Part shown: positions 43,383 to 53,131 of the stretch, in pieces | How the letters are laid out: each line of letters starts with the position of its first letter | Position numbering within the stretch: the first letter of the stretch is position 1 | NCBI RefSeq assembly: GCF_001417735.1 | Contig: NZ_BBUZ01000022.1 | Location: forward strand, 558,001 to 622,000 | Reading direction: 5' to 3' | DNA length: 64,000 bases | Source: Streptomyces sp. NBRC 110028 | GTDB lineage: Bacteria; Actinomycetota; Actinomycetes; Streptomycetales; Streptomycetaceae | Position numbers and translations under genes: made by a program | The notes under the pieces: model-generated | Databases searched by the model: none | Seen by the model: the letters and a program-made list of their open reading frames with translations, nothing else | Told to the model about the DNA's origin: nothing

Positions 43383-44243
43383 CTACTTGTGCGGAGGCGT
43401 GGGCCAGGGCGTTCCGTTCGCGGCGGCGTCGAGGAGGTCGCCGAGGCGGAGCCATGCCGTGGGCCCCGCATTGCTGGCCGGGTTTGTAGCGAACCGTTGC
43501 CATGCTTCGGCGTTGTCGCCAAGGGCGGCGCGTACGACCGAGATGACCGCTGGGTGTGCTTCCTTGCCGCGGGGGCCTCTGGCTTTGAGGGCGGTCCAGG
43601 CGGGCAGAGCGCGGGTCAGATCGGCGTCTGTGGTGGGCAGGCTCAGCACGGCGCTCACCCACGCCTCTCGGAGGTTCGGGCCACCGCCCAGACGTCGGCG
43701 GAGGCTCTGGGTGAGGTCCCGCAGTGCGCCCTGCGGGTCTGAGTGGCGGTTCAGCACGTCGGCGAAGGACACGTCGCGGCGGTAGACACGGGAAGTGAAG
43801 GACAGCAGGGCCTTTTCCACGAGGGCGTCGTTGCCTTGGTGCCGCCGCACGTAGTCATCGAGGACAGCGTCCGGAGCGCCCGCGAGATCGCGCACCGTGA
43901 CCTGGTCCGGCTTGCCGAGGGACGCGGTGCGCGCCGGGCCAGGGTCCGGGAGCGGCTCGGCGGTCATCCGCTCGATGGTGTCGAGGAGTTCACGCGCCTG
44001 CTGCACGTCCGAGTCCATCCCATATCTGCCGTAGTCCCGGCGCCCGGCCAGCTCTCGTCTCGCTTCCCGGCAGATCAGCCGTGCCTTCTCCTTCACGTCC
44101 GGGGTCACCACCGGCAGGTGCTGCAGCAGGTCGCGCACCCAGCGCAGATTCTTCGCCGAGCGAACCGGCGCCTTTGGATCGGGTTCCCACAGCTCCAGAG
44201 CCACGGCGGCATGTTCAGCGAACTTCTGGGCCAGGGAGGCCAA
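43383..44243 (-). CDS. Hypothetical protein downstream of jetD
   Basis: This 286-residue helical protein has no recognised domain. Prominent parts are FAEHAAVALELWEPDP, LRWVRDLLQHLPVVTPDVKEKARLI, and DLTQSLRRRLGGGPNLREAW. TTG at 44243 is the only usual start, but the frame is open and protein-like up to the jetD stop at 44373 and in the same frame. It could be a fifth gene of the Wadjet operon or an unrelated rider. Confidence 0.55.
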   Translation of the reverse strand: MASLAQKFAEHAAVALELWEPDPKAPVRSAKNLRWVRDLLQHLPVVTPDVKEKARLICREARRELAGRRDYGRYGMDSDVQQARELLDTIERMTAEPLPDPGPARTASLGKPDQVTVRDLAGAPDAVLDDYVRRHQGNDALVEKALLSFTSRVYRRDVSFADVLNRHSDPQGALRDLTQSLRRRLGGGPNLREAWVSAVLSLPTTDADLTRALPAWTALKARGPRGKEAHPAVISVVRAALGDNAEAWQRFATNPASNAGPTAWLRLGDLLDAAANGTPWPTPPHK

Positions 44244-44372
44244 CTGGCCTTCTGAGGCTCGCCAAGAGTGAGGGCGCCCGTACTGCTGTGCCTGGTCGGG
44301 GTTGAGGATGTAGCCAGCTGCCGTCTGCTGCCAACGCGGTGTGGGATAAGGCGGTGATCGGGGCCTGTTTTC

Positions 44373-45635
44373 TCAGCTCAGGTCCGCCACCAGAAGGTCG
44401 AGGGTTGCTTCCTCGTGAAGGGCGATGCCCAGTCCGGTCATGGCCGGTGCCAGCCCCGGATCCCAGTTCGCGGTGACGGGCTCGCCGACGAGTGGAAGCT
44501 GTGGGACGCCCTGGGCCTGGGTTCTGGTGGCGAGCTGCTCGTAGTCCTCGGTGCTCAGCCGCCACGGGCGTGCGTCATAGCGGCGGATGATCCGGTTGGC
44601 CAATGCGATCCCAGGCCAGTCGAAGTCACCGTGATAGGCGAAGTGACAACCACCAGCAGCCAGAGCATCCAGGAGGGTGAGAACCGCCGTCGCGGCACTG
44701 CCGGATGTGCAGACGAGTGGCTGAGAGCAGGCCGCGTCAGCGGCGGCTTCCACGACGCGTGGGTTTTCACAGATGCGGACCATGGTGGCGGACGGCAACG
44801 TCAGGTGCAGGACGTGCACGTCACGCAAGGTGAGATGGGTCTCCGCGTGATGCAGCGCTCTCTCGCGCAGCGCCCGTTCTCGCCAGCCATCACCGAGTGG
44901 CCGTAGACCGTAGGCGAGCACGGTGCTGGAGACTTCGTCCGGAGTGACGGCCGCCAGTCGCCAGAGCGCGCGCCGTCCAGCCGCGTTATCGGGGAGTTCG
45001 GAGTCATGAGCGAGAGCGATGCCCCGTTGGACGAGCCGGGCAAGCCAGGTCCCGTCGTCCAGACCATGGGCCGACCCGGTCACTTCGGCGGCAAGCTCCC
45101 CCCGGCCGCGTATGCCAGACCTGCCAGGCCCCAGAAGCAGCGCCAGTACCCGCACGGCTTGCTGGAGGGTTCGGACCGCGGCTTCCGGTGTGATTCCTCT
45201 GGGTACGCCCACGCGCCGGAGGCCGTCGTACCACTGGCGAGCCCACGCCTCCGTCTTCAAGGGAGAGGCTTCCAGCGAGTCGGTGACTGCGGACCACACC
45301 ATCTCGCGCCGAGCGACGGCACCCGCCCGGACGGCCTGCCGGTCGGTGAGCGGCGGCCCGATCGCCTGGAGGGTCTCGACCAGTCCGAGTCCCGCGGCTG
45401 ACGCACGCAGGCGTGAATCCAACGCGTCGAGTCGTATCGTCACCGTGTCGCTGGTGATGGCCTTGCCCAAGAGCTGGGACAGGGCAGTTCTCTCCTGAGT
45501 GTCGATCTTGCTGATTCTCAGCGTGCCAGTGGCGTGCAGGCCGTTGCTCTCCAGACGTTTGCGGGTCGCTTCCCACAGACGGTCCAGGCCGGGCCGGGTG
45601 AGCCAGTCCCGCGTTTCGGTCGGCAGCGTGCTCAT
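44373..45635 (-). CDS. jetD: JetD, Wadjet nuclease-like subunit (DUF2399/TIGR02679 type)
   Basis: This 420-residue protein starts at ATG 45635, overlapping the jetC stop (ATGA). The C-terminal domain has the Toprim-like SGSAATAVLTLLDALAAGG and the metal motif FAYHGDFDWPGIALANRII, as in JetD. The N-terminal half supplies arm-like helices (KIDTQERTALSQLLGKAITS). In the Wadjet system JetD cuts closed circular DNA after JetABC has extruded it. It is the last gene of the operon. Confidence 0.85.
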   Translation of the reverse strand: MSTLPTETRDWLTRPGLDRLWEATRKRLESNGLHATGTLRISKIDTQERTALSQLLGKAITSDTVTIRLDALDSRLRASAAGLGLVETLQAIGPPLTDRQAVRAGAVARREMVWSAVTDSLEASPLKTEAWARQWYDGLRRVGVPRGITPEAAVRTLQQAVRVLALLLGPGRSGIRGRGELAAEVTGSAHGLDDGTWLARLVQRGIALAHDSELPDNAAGRRALWRLAAVTPDEVSSTVLAYGLRPLGDGWRERALRERALHHAETHLTLRDVHVLHLTLPSATMVRICENPRVVEAAADAACSQPLVCTSGSAATAVLTLLDALAAGGCHFAYHGDFDWPGIALANRIIRRYDARPWRLSTEDYEQLATRTQAQGVPQLPLVGEPVTANWDPGLAPAMTGLGIALHEEATLDLLVADLS

Positions 45636-48600
45636 ACGGACACCAGGCGCCGATGGCGGCCGTTCCAGGTGTAGTGCAGTGTGGCTACGCCGCGTACGTG
45701 CGGATCGCGCAGGCACTCGTAGATGTGCAGGGAAGGGACCTCGGGCCAGTTGCCCATGAGCCGTTCGCTGGTGAGGACAAAGTCGAGATCGAGATCGACG
45801 AGGATCCGCCCCAGACGTCCATGGGTGGGCTCGTCGACCTTGGCGAAGGCATCGTCGAGGAGGATCAGGCGTGGTGCGTTCGGCGCCGCTTCGCCGAGGG
45901 TGGTGAAGTGCGCGGCGGCCGCGGCGAACAGTACGAGGTAGGAGAGCACGCGCTGCTCGCCCTGGCTGAGCCCGGTCCGGCCGGTGAGCCTGCGCTTGCG
46001 GTTCGGGGCGGCGTCCTCGACGACGAACGTGTGGAAGCGGAACCAGTCGCGGTAGTCCAGGGCGGTGCGCAGGTGGGCGGCATAGCCGGCTGAGGGGTCG
46101 GCCCTGCGCGCGTCTTCGATGCGGCGTTGCAGCACCTCACGGAGTTGCTCGGTCTGCTCGCGCGTCCGCAGCCCGGAGGGGCTGCGGAGGAGCTCGACGG
46201 CGGCTCGTACATCGGCGTCGACGTCTTCGTCCAGCTTCCACTGCAGCTCAACGCCGAGACCGTGTGACGTGCGAACCGTCTTCAGCGTGCTGTTGAGAGC
46301 AGCGACCAGATTGGCGGCGGTGATGACCTGCGCCGACAGATGGTCACCGAGTTCGCCGGCGAGGAAGCGCTGAAAGACTTCGCGTTCACGCTCGGTGAGT
46401 CGGCCCCGGGCCTCGGCGGCCTGCTCGGCGATGCGTTCGCCGATCTGGGCGACGTCCTGGGGGCCGTGGTCGTCGAGCAGTCGGCAGACCTTGATCCCAT
46501 CCAGCTCTTCGAGTTGGGCGTCATAGCCGCCCGCGAGTTGGTCACGAAGTTCGGTGTGCCGGTTGAGCAACGCGCTGTCCGACACATCGTGCTTCGGCTG
46601 GTCAAGACCACCCTTCACGGCTTCAGCGAGGTCACGCAGCGCTCGTATGCGACTCCGGATATCAGCCAGGGGCTCGTCCCCGTGCCGCTCCGGCGACTCC
46701 GAACGGTCCAAGCCCGCGCCGCGCAGCACTTCTGGCCGGGACAGTGCCTTGCGCAGCGCGTTCCCGGCCGTGATCACCGCGGTCTCCTGCGTGCGCAGCT
46801 CCACGCGGCGGCTTTCTTCCTTCTCCTCGGCGCGGACCCTCTGATCGTGGAGCTCTCCCAGCGCCCGCTGCGCCTCTGGTACGGAGCGAACCGCAGACGC
46901 GATGCGCCCCTTCGTCTCCGCCTCGCGCGCCAGGATCTCGTCCTCAGCGCTCCCGACGGCCTCTTCGAGCATACGGAGGGCCTGACGAGCGGGCCGCAGC
47001 TCATCGAGACGAAGTTGGTAGTCCTGCTCGGCTTCCAGGCGGTCATCACAAGCCCGGCCATAGCCCTCGTGCTCCGCCACGCTGCTGCTCAGGTCTCGGA
47101 CCGTGCTCTGGATTGCCCTCTGCACGTGCTTGATGCCGCTTTGCAAGCCGGCCAGCGCCGTCCGCACTCGTGACAGGGCATCAGGGTCGGTCGGGAGATC
47201 ATTGGCTGTCGCGGTGGCCTCGGCTTCGGCACGGTCGGCTACAGCCGTGCTGCGGATCTCTTCGGCCTCACGTGTGGCGCTGACCACCTTCCCGGCAAGG
47301 ACCTGTACGGCGGTCTCGGCGTCCTTGATCTGGGACCACGCGTGGGCCAGACGCCGTGCTTGTGGGAACACCCGCATCCCCGAAGCCAGGGCACGTCGCC
47401 ACGCGTCGATCTCTGCCAGACCGTGGTGCTCGATGGTGAGCCGCTGCTCCACCTCGGCCAACGCCTGCTCCAGCTCTGCCAGCTTCCGGCGCCGGGTCTC
47501 GGCACGAACGGCAGCACCGACGTATTCCGCCTCGTCCTTCATGTGCCGGCCGCGGAGAGCGCCGAGGCGCCAACTGCCGTCGTAGTGCACGGCACTGGCC
47601 GCCGTGGTCTCCTCGGACGACGAGAGCGCGATGGTGTGCAGGATGCGCTCCACCTGTTCGATTGTGACGACACTCTCGGGGTATGAGACGGCACGCAGTG
47701 CGTTGCCCAGCGTTGCACCGTTCCCCGCTGACTGCCCGGGCACGAACAGGGTGTCGCGCGTCAGCGGATCGAGAACGACGCCGTCCGCGGTGACCCAGGC
47801 GTCCAGGATGCCGCTCGCTTCCAAGGCCGCTTCCAAGCCCGCTCGCTCGGCTGAGGCCAGTCCATCGGCGAAGTCCACCAGGCGGAAGAACGGCTCCCCT
47901 GTGCCGGGTGCTCGTTCCGTTCCACGGTGGTACGGGACGGGAGGCTCCGGGTCCGTGCGTCGTTCCCATTCCTCTTGCAGCCCGACAAGCCGATCGCGCT
48001 CCTCGGAGAGGAGGCTCACCCTCAGCGCAAGAGCGTCCCGCCGCTCGGCCAGAACCTCGCCGTAAGGATCCAGCACGGCGTGAGCGGCCTGCTGCGCCTC
48101 CACGTCGATCCCCGCGTGCAGAACTTGTTCGGCGAATGGCGCGTCCGATGACGTCTCAAGCTCGACCGTGCCCCGGAGAGGCGTCAGCGAAGGGCACTCC
48201 GGTCCGATGGCGAGGGACATCCGCGATGCCCACTCGGCCACCTCCTGGGCGTACGTACCACTCTCTTCGACAGCATTCGCACGGTGATTCGCGAGCTGGT
48301 CGGCGGCTTCCTCGGCTTCGCCCTCAAGCCGCTCCCGTTCGGTATCCGCAGCGGCCGCGGCTGCCTGGGATGCGCGCGCTTTGGCGGCGAGGCCGTCCAC
48401 TTCCTGCACCATTCGCAGCCGGTGCTTCACCACCGACTGCGAACCTTCCAACTGCCTATGCCAGGCGTCCAACGCGGCCCGAGTGGAGGTCACATCAGGA
48501 ACGGTCACGCTGCGATGCGTGACGATCTGTGGTTCTTCGGCAGGGCTGAGGACCTCCACCTCGGTCGGCCCGCCCAGATGCGTGTGGTGCAGGGGGACCA

Positions 48601-49864
48601 CTTCGCCGAGGTGCCCCGGCGGCAACCCTGCCTTCTCCGCTGTGGTCAACAGCTCCCGGTGCTCTGCTGCGAGCTCGCCGATCCGGTTCCCGAGCCGCTG
48701 GGTCCCTTCGGCCAACCGGTCCGCCGCGTACTCCACAGCACGATGTGCGCTGAGCACGGAGGCATAGGACGTCTCAGCGGCAGTCCCCAACGCAGCCACG
48801 GTGTTGCGCCGTTCGGACAGCTCGGCCAGGCTGCGGTACTTGTCACTCGCCTGAAGAGCTTCGAGCTCCGTCTGCGCCCTTTCCCGCTCCCTTCGTAGAT
48901 CCCGTAGTCGGGTATCGGCCTCTGCTTCCCGGATCCTCAGATCGTTCGTCGCCTTGGCGGCGTCGCCCGCTTTCCGACGCTGCTGAGCAAGCGCATCCAG
49001 CTCCTTGCTGACTCCGTCGGACACCCGGCGGAGGACACCGGCCAGGTAGCCGCGGTAACTGGTGAGGAAGGTGCGAAGCGCCGTGTCGGTTCGTTCCAGC
49101 CGACCGAGCTCATCGCGTACGGCATCCAGATCATGGAGGTTGCGCGCTACCTTCTCCACGACCTCTTCCTCCAGCCCCGGCAGGGTCTCGCTGAGCAGAG
49201 ATACGAGCCCACCGGACTCGATGCGGTCGCCGACGGTGGGACGGCGCAGCCGGTGGAGGAGCTGAGTCAGATTGCGATAACGAGTGGTGTCGGTGATACC
49301 GAAGAGCTCACGGGCCACGCGGGACCGGTGCTGGACGGCCCTCTCCGTCACATTGTCCGGGCCGATTTTCTCCTTGAGCTTCTCGACCGGCAGGGGTTTC
49401 CCTCCCTCGACGAGGTGGAGATCCTCCCCGATACGGAGCGGCGTGACGAAGAAGGCCGGGATCGCCTTCTTGGTCGACTTCGATGCCCGGATCGCCGCAC
49501 CGAGAGTGAGGTACCGGTCGCCTCCGTCGACCGTTGTCATACGGAACTCGACCCAGAGGTAACCCAGGCGATTCGTCTGCTCGAAGCCGTCCAGCATCAG
49601 CCAGACGAGCGTGGTCCGACCGGTACCGGTGGCGTCCAGGGCCCGGGAATCGCCATCCAGCAGATACGGAAGCAGCATCTCCAGCGCCTTGGACTTGCCC
49701 GCGCCGTTCTTGCCGCGCAGAAGCAGCCGCCCGTCACCGAACGAGAACTCTTGCTCGTCGTACTGCCAGACGTTGCGAATTCCCGCCCGGTGCAACCGGA
49801 AACGGTGAGACGAGGAAGGTACGGAACGCTGCAGGGGGATGGTTGCGCTCGTGTCAGAGCTCAT
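45632..49864 (-). CDS. jetC: JetC, SMC/MukB-like ATPase of Wadjet (TIGR02680 type)
   Basis: This 1410-residue SMC-like protein starts at ATG 49864. Walker A is LLRGKNGAGKSKALEML near residue 53. Two long coiled coils (about 280-480 and 860-1190) flank a hinge-like middle. The C-terminal head has the signature GLSQGEQRVLSYLVLF and Walker B PRLILLDDAFAKVDE. It would extrude DNA loops to detect small plasmids. It overlaps jetB and jetD by 4 nt on each side. Confidence 0.9.
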   Translation of the reverse strand: MSSDTSATIPLQRSVPSSSHRFRLHRAGIRNVWQYDEQEFSFGDGRLLLRGKNGAGKSKALEMLLPYLLDGDSRALDATGTGRTTLVWLMLDGFEQTNRLGYLWVEFRMTTVDGGDRYLTLGAAIRASKSTKKAIPAFFVTPLRIGEDLHLVEGGKPLPVEKLKEKIGPDNVTERAVQHRSRVARELFGITDTTRYRNLTQLLHRLRRPTVGDRIESGGLVSLLSETLPGLEEEVVEKVARNLHDLDAVRDELGRLERTDTALRTFLTSYRGYLAGVLRRVSDGVSKELDALAQQRRKAGDAAKATNDLRIREAEADTRLRDLRRERERAQTELEALQASDKYRSLAELSERRNTVAALGTAAETSYASVLSAHRAVEYAADRLAEGTQRLGNRIGELAAEHRELLTTAEKAGLPPGHLGEVVPLHHTHLGGPTEVEVLSPAEEPQIVTHRSVTVPDVTSTRAALDAWHRQLEGSQSVVKHRLRMVQEVDGLAAKARASQAAAAAADTERERLEGEAEEAADQLANHRANAVEESGTYAQEVAEWASRMSLAIGPECPSLTPLRGTVELETSSDAPFAEQVLHAGIDVEAQQAAHAVLDPYGEVLAERRDALALRVSLLSEERDRLVGLQEEWERRTDPEPPVPYHRGTERAPGTGEPFFRLVDFADGLASAERAGLEAALEASGILDAWVTADGVVLDPLTRDTLFVPGQSAGNGATLGNALRAVSYPESVVTIEQVERILHTIALSSSEETTAASAVHYDGSWRLGALRGRHMKDEAEYVGAAVRAETRRRKLAELEQALAEVEQRLTIEHHGLAEIDAWRRALASGMRVFPQARRLAHAWSQIKDAETAVQVLAGKVVSATREAEEIRSTAVADRAEAEATATANDLPTDPDALSRVRTALAGLQSGIKHVQRAIQSTVRDLSSSVAEHEGYGRACDDRLEAEQDYQLRLDELRPARQALRMLEEAVGSAEDEILAREAETKGRIASAVRSVPEAQRALGELHDQRVRAEEKEESRRVELRTQETAVITAGNALRKALSRPEVLRGAGLDRSESPERHGDEPLADIRSRIRALRDLAEAVKGGLDQPKHDVSDSALLNRHTELRDQLAGGYDAQLEELDGIKVCRLLDDHGPQDVAQIGERIAEQAAEARGRLTEREREVFQRFLAGELGDHLSAQVITAANLVAALNSTLKTVRTSHGLGVELQWKLDEDVDADVRAAVELLRSPSGLRTREQTEQLREVLQRRIEDARRADPSAGYAAHLRTALDYRDWFRFHTFVVEDAAPNRKRRLTGRTGLSQGEQRVLSYLVLFAAAAAHFTTLGEAAPNAPRLILLDDAFAKVDEPTHGRLGRILVDLDLDFVLTSERLMGNWPEVPSLHIYECLRDPHVRGVATLHYTWNGRHRRLVSV

Positions 49865-51186
49865 AGCGGCAGCTCCTGCTGTACGTCGGTCTCGGGGTGT
49901 CCCCGGGCAGCTTTGCGAACGGTGACCTGAGTGGCGTATCGGGCGGCAGCGGCGAGAAGCACCAGGCCGGTTTCGTCCTCGCGCGCCCCTGTGACGTCGG
50001 TGACAGAACGATCTTCTGGGACCTTCTCGTCGTATCCCTCGGGCAAGCCCTGTCCCTGAGAGCGGAGTCGGCTGACGCGGGCCACGAGCCGCATGCGCGA
50101 GAGCAAGTCCAGTACGGCGTCGCGCAGGGCGGTCTGGTCCTCTAGGTATCCGCGCTGCCAGTTGCTCCGCCGTCCGTATTCCTCGACGAGTTCAGCCAGC
50201 AGCTCGTCCACCATCCCGTCGGGAACGGCGACACCGATCACCAATCGGCCCCCCGTCGCCGGATGCCCCGGACTGTCGGGCCGCAGGCGCTCCACCAACT
50301 GTTCCAGCAAGAGCAGCGCGGCCTGCGCGACGGTTCCGGTGCCGGGGAGGTGCACATCGGTCACTTCCTCCTCGGCGTCGACCAGCACCACCCCCTCTGC
50401 CCGGATCTCGGCCTCCAGACCCAGAAGTTCGGAGAACGCCTGGGCTTCCCTGCGCTGCCGGGTACGCAGCCAGTCACGCTCGGCGTCCGTCAGATCGTCG
50501 AGGTACACGACCGGCGTCTCCACCAGCATTCGGCGGACGTACGTACGAGGACCGCCGAAGCCGGGGTCCGCTGCTCTCCGTACCAGGTCAGCGCCGTCTC
50601 GGCTTTGCGCCAGAGGACCGGCGACGACAGCGCGAGCGATCTCTCGATCGATAGTGATCAGCGCTTCGCCGCCGTCCTCCTGAGTGACCGCGTTGACACT
50701 GCCTTCGGTTTCTACGAGAACGCCCCAGTCGACCAACTGGCGCAGCGCCGCAGCCAGAGTCCGCTTCTCCGCCGCCCGGCCCGTGCCCTCCAGCTCAACG
50801 CCGGCGTCGGCTGCCGCGGCTTTGATGTCGGCGACCAGCCGCGACAGCAGCAGCTGCTCCGGAGCTGTCACCAGGACCGACAGGGCCAAGGCCAGGCAGG
50901 CGTAGGTGCGTGGGGTGAAGGGCGTGCCGGTGGAACGCTCCAACCGGTGTCCCGCGCCGACTCCCAGCCCAGCTTTGAACAGCCGGGCGTAGGAGGTGTC
51001 GACGAGGAGCTGGTAGCCGAGGACCTGCTGGAATCGCTTCGCCAGCCAGTCGGCATGCCTGCGGATCAGTGGAAACAGATCGGAGTGTGGCCCGGCCGCG
51101 GTCACCAACGGGTGGACGAGCAGCAGTCTGGCGGCACTTCGGCGTTCGGCTGCAAGGGCGACATCGTGGGCTGAAGGAAGGGTCAC
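49861..51186 (-). CDS. jetB: JetB, Wadjet KITE-like subunit (TIGR02678 type)
   Basis: This 441-residue protein has GTG at 51186 overlapping the jetA stop, and its own stop overlaps jetC. It has winged-helix-rich segments (HPLVTAAGPHSDLFPLIRRH, LRQLVDWGVLVETEGS, ALRDAVLDLLSRMRLVARV), fitting the MukE/KITE role of bridging kleisin and heads. The order jetA-B-C-D with 4-nt overlaps throughout matches Wadjet type II operons. Confidence 0.85.
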   Translation of the reverse strand: MTLPSAHDVALAAERRSAARLLLVHPLVTAAGPHSDLFPLIRRHADWLAKRFQQVLGYQLLVDTSYARLFKAGLGVGAGHRLERSTGTPFTPRTYACLALALSVLVTAPEQLLLSRLVADIKAAAADAGVELEGTGRAAEKRTLAAALRQLVDWGVLVETEGSVNAVTQEDGGEALITIDREIARAVVAGPLAQSRDGADLVRRAADPGFGGPRTYVRRMLVETPVVYLDDLTDAERDWLRTRQRREAQAFSELLGLEAEIRAEGVVLVDAEEEVTDVHLPGTGTVAQAALLLLEQLVERLRPDSPGHPATGGRLVIGVAVPDGMVDELLAELVEEYGRRSNWQRGYLEDQTALRDAVLDLLSRMRLVARVSRLRSQGQGLPEGYDEKVPEDRSVTDVTGAREDETGLVLLAAAARYATQVTVRKAARGHPETDVQQELPL

Positions 51187-52808
51187 GACACCCTCACCCC
51201 GGCCTCTTGGCCTTCCACGGCAGTGGAGCTCTCGACGCTCAGCTCCAGATCGTCCAGCAGAAGATCGCCGTCGACCGAGGTCAGCACCGTGTCCGCACCG
51301 GCTATGCGTCGCACAGTGAGACGAATGCCAAGTTCAGCGTCCTCGCTCTGCGCCGCGTCCAGGGCGAAGGTGCGGACTTGGCCCGTTCCAGGGTCCTGAT
51401 TCCGCCGCAACTGAGCGTTGCCCAATGCCGTCGCCAACAGTTCGAGTAGCAGGGCAAGGGCGGCAGAGGTGAGCCGGACCTGAGCGAAGCGCCCGGAAGC
51501 ACTGCGCAGCTCCTCGGCGGCAGCCTGTCTGGCCGCGGCTCGGTCGCGCGCGGCCTGCTGGAGCCGTCGCTTTTGCTGAGAATGATCCTCCACAGCCGAT
51601 GCCCGGCCCCGCTGGGCTCGGTTGCCCCGCTCACGGAGCGCTACCGGAACCTCCACCACGGGTCCGGTCCACCAGCTCGTGTACGCGGGCACCGCCTCGT
51701 CCGTGGCCGGCGGTACGCCCAGATGCCGGGCGCTGTACAGACCGAACGCGGCGACCGCGATGTCATGGGCCTCGGCAGGGGCTGCTTCGTCGAACCACCG
51801 GGCGAGGCGCAACAGGTCCTTGCGGCGCGACATCTCACCGGAAGCCGAACGGAGCATCCGCTTGGCATTGGCGAGCAGCGACTGCAGCGCGCGCAGTGTG
51901 GCATCACGCAGCTGATCGACCTGACTGCCTTGTCCGTCGGCGTCGGAGAACCAGCCTCGCAACGCCTCCCAATCGGTCATCTCGCGGCCCCGGCTGCGCT
52001 GCACTCGAATCCCCGCTTCTCCCTCCAGCCCGGCCTTGGCTCCGGCAAGGCCACGTGAGTGTGCGTCGAGCCGATCGAGGAGATCAGGAAGCTGAGGCCA
52101 TAGGCTGCTGAGAACCGCGGCGATGCGGGGCGCGCGAAAGGACACATCCTCGGTGATGGCCTCGACGTAGTCGAGGAGCAGTTCCTTGAAGCCGTGATAC
52201 TCGGCGCTGTCCAGGTCGTAGCGGGCGAGCACTTGGCCCAGGTAGGCGTAGAAATCCCTGACGGAATCCGCGAACTCGGTGAACTGGACGAAGATGGTGC
52301 TTACCCGCTCCAGTGCGTCCTGTGCCTCCACCCCACCCGGCTCCTGGGCGAGTCGGGCCAACTCCCGGAGCCCACGCTCGACCAGCGCCAGCAACTCGCT
52401 GCTGACCTCGCGGGCGGCGTCCGCCCCCGCCAGCACCTCGTCCGCGTCTCGCTGGATCCGTTCGCCCAGCTTCGACAACTGGTAGCGAGACCGGGCGCGC
52501 TGGTATTCGGTGATGCTCGATGCCTTCACCGTATGGCTGCTGCGCAGCAGGTTTCCCCACCGCACCAGTTGTTCGAGCCGAACGGCAAGCGTCTCGGCGT
52601 CGAGTCCCGATGCGGGCCCACCGGAATCAGTGAGTTTCGCCAACACATCCGGCACCGCCATATCCGCCAGCAATGTCGCGCAGAACACCCGCATGATGGC
52701 GACATGCTCCAGCCGCTCCGGCGCGCTGAGATACGAATAGGCGGTCAGCCGTTGCCACGCTTCACCGCGGTCGGGCTCTGCCGGGGGGACCTGTGCGGAT
52801 TCCTCCAT
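51183..52808 (-). CDS. jetA: JetA, Wadjet kleisin-like subunit (TIGR02677 type)
   Basis: This 541-residue protein starts at ATG 52808 (MEESAQVPPAEPDRGEAWQRL); a GTG 6 nt upstream is possible. An N-terminal winged helix (YLSAPERLEHVAIMRVFCATLLADM), a long helical region (LSKLGERIQRDADEVLAGAD) and a coiled-coil segment rich in Gln/Arg/Ala before the C-terminus fit the MukF-like kleisin of Wadjet. It is the first gene of the operon, so the promoter should lie between 52809 and about 53000. Confidence 0.85.
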   Translation of the reverse strand: MEESAQVPPAEPDRGEAWQRLTAYSYLSAPERLEHVAIMRVFCATLLADMAVPDVLAKLTDSGGPASGLDAETLAVRLEQLVRWGNLLRSSHTVKASSITEYQRARSRYQLSKLGERIQRDADEVLAGADAAREVSSELLALVERGLRELARLAQEPGGVEAQDALERVSTIFVQFTEFADSVRDFYAYLGQVLARYDLDSAEYHGFKELLLDYVEAITEDVSFRAPRIAAVLSSLWPQLPDLLDRLDAHSRGLAGAKAGLEGEAGIRVQRSRGREMTDWEALRGWFSDADGQGSQVDQLRDATLRALQSLLANAKRMLRSASGEMSRRKDLLRLARWFDEAAPAEAHDIAVAAFGLYSARHLGVPPATDEAVPAYTSWWTGPVVEVPVALRERGNRAQRGRASAVEDHSQQKRRLQQAARDRAAARQAAAEELRSASGRFAQVRLTSAALALLLELLATALGNAQLRRNQDPGTGQVRTFALDAAQSEDAELGIRLTVRRIAGADTVLTSVDGDLLLDDLELSVESSTAVEGQEAGVRVS

Positions 52809-53095
52809 GACTACGAGGCTACGCACCGGGACTGACAGCAAACCTCTGTCTTGCACTGCGGACCCATACCGGTGCGGGCATCCCAGTGCGCGTCGGCTCA
52901 GGCTGGTCCAGCACGCGGGGCGGCGTCAGGGCTGCACCCTCGTACTGCCTGTACACGAGCCAGACACTTGATCACGTGGAGCGTCTCGGTAGGTATCCCG
53001 TCGGAGCCCCGGACCGCTGCTTCGGCGGCGGCTCCTTGGGAGCCGGATTTCGGGGTCGGCTCCCAAACGGCTCCCAAGAGGCCCCGGAAACGAGT
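52809..53095. other. Promoter region of jet operon, island right end
   Basis: No gene is supported here. The region must drive jetA (minus strand) and holds the right-end tandem repeats; an inverted copy TTGGGAGCCG at about 53036-53045 precedes them. Confidence 0.45.
53057..53078 (+). repeat. Tandem CGGCTCCCAA pair, right end of island
   Basis: CGGCTCCCAAA and CGGCTCCCAAG lie 49 bp inside the right att core. They correspond to the drifted pair at 34700-34721. Confidence 0.6.
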
Positions 53096-53131
53096 CAGGG
53101 GCCCGATCCGCTTTCGCGGATCAGGCCCCTG
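53096..53131. terminator. tRNA-Pro terminator supplied by island
   Basis: CAGGGGCC...ATCCGC pairs with GCGGATCAGGCCCCTG around a TTTC loop. It lies just beyond the tRNA 3' end on the minus strand. Its sequence differs from the hairpin at 34504-34537. Confidence 0.65.

Larger units (their letters stand above)
34596..53126. mobile_element. Integrated island in tRNA-Pro(CGG) with defence and toxin genes
   Basis: About 18.5 kb lies between the two copies of the tRNA-Pro 3' half. Nearly all genes run on the minus strand. It contains regulators, a flavoprotein, a transposase remnant, a PrsW-toxin with immunity candidate, a helicase, a tRNA-Trp and a Wadjet II operon. No integrase, xis, replication or transfer gene was found, so it appears immobilised or mobilised in trans. 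Confidence 0.8.
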
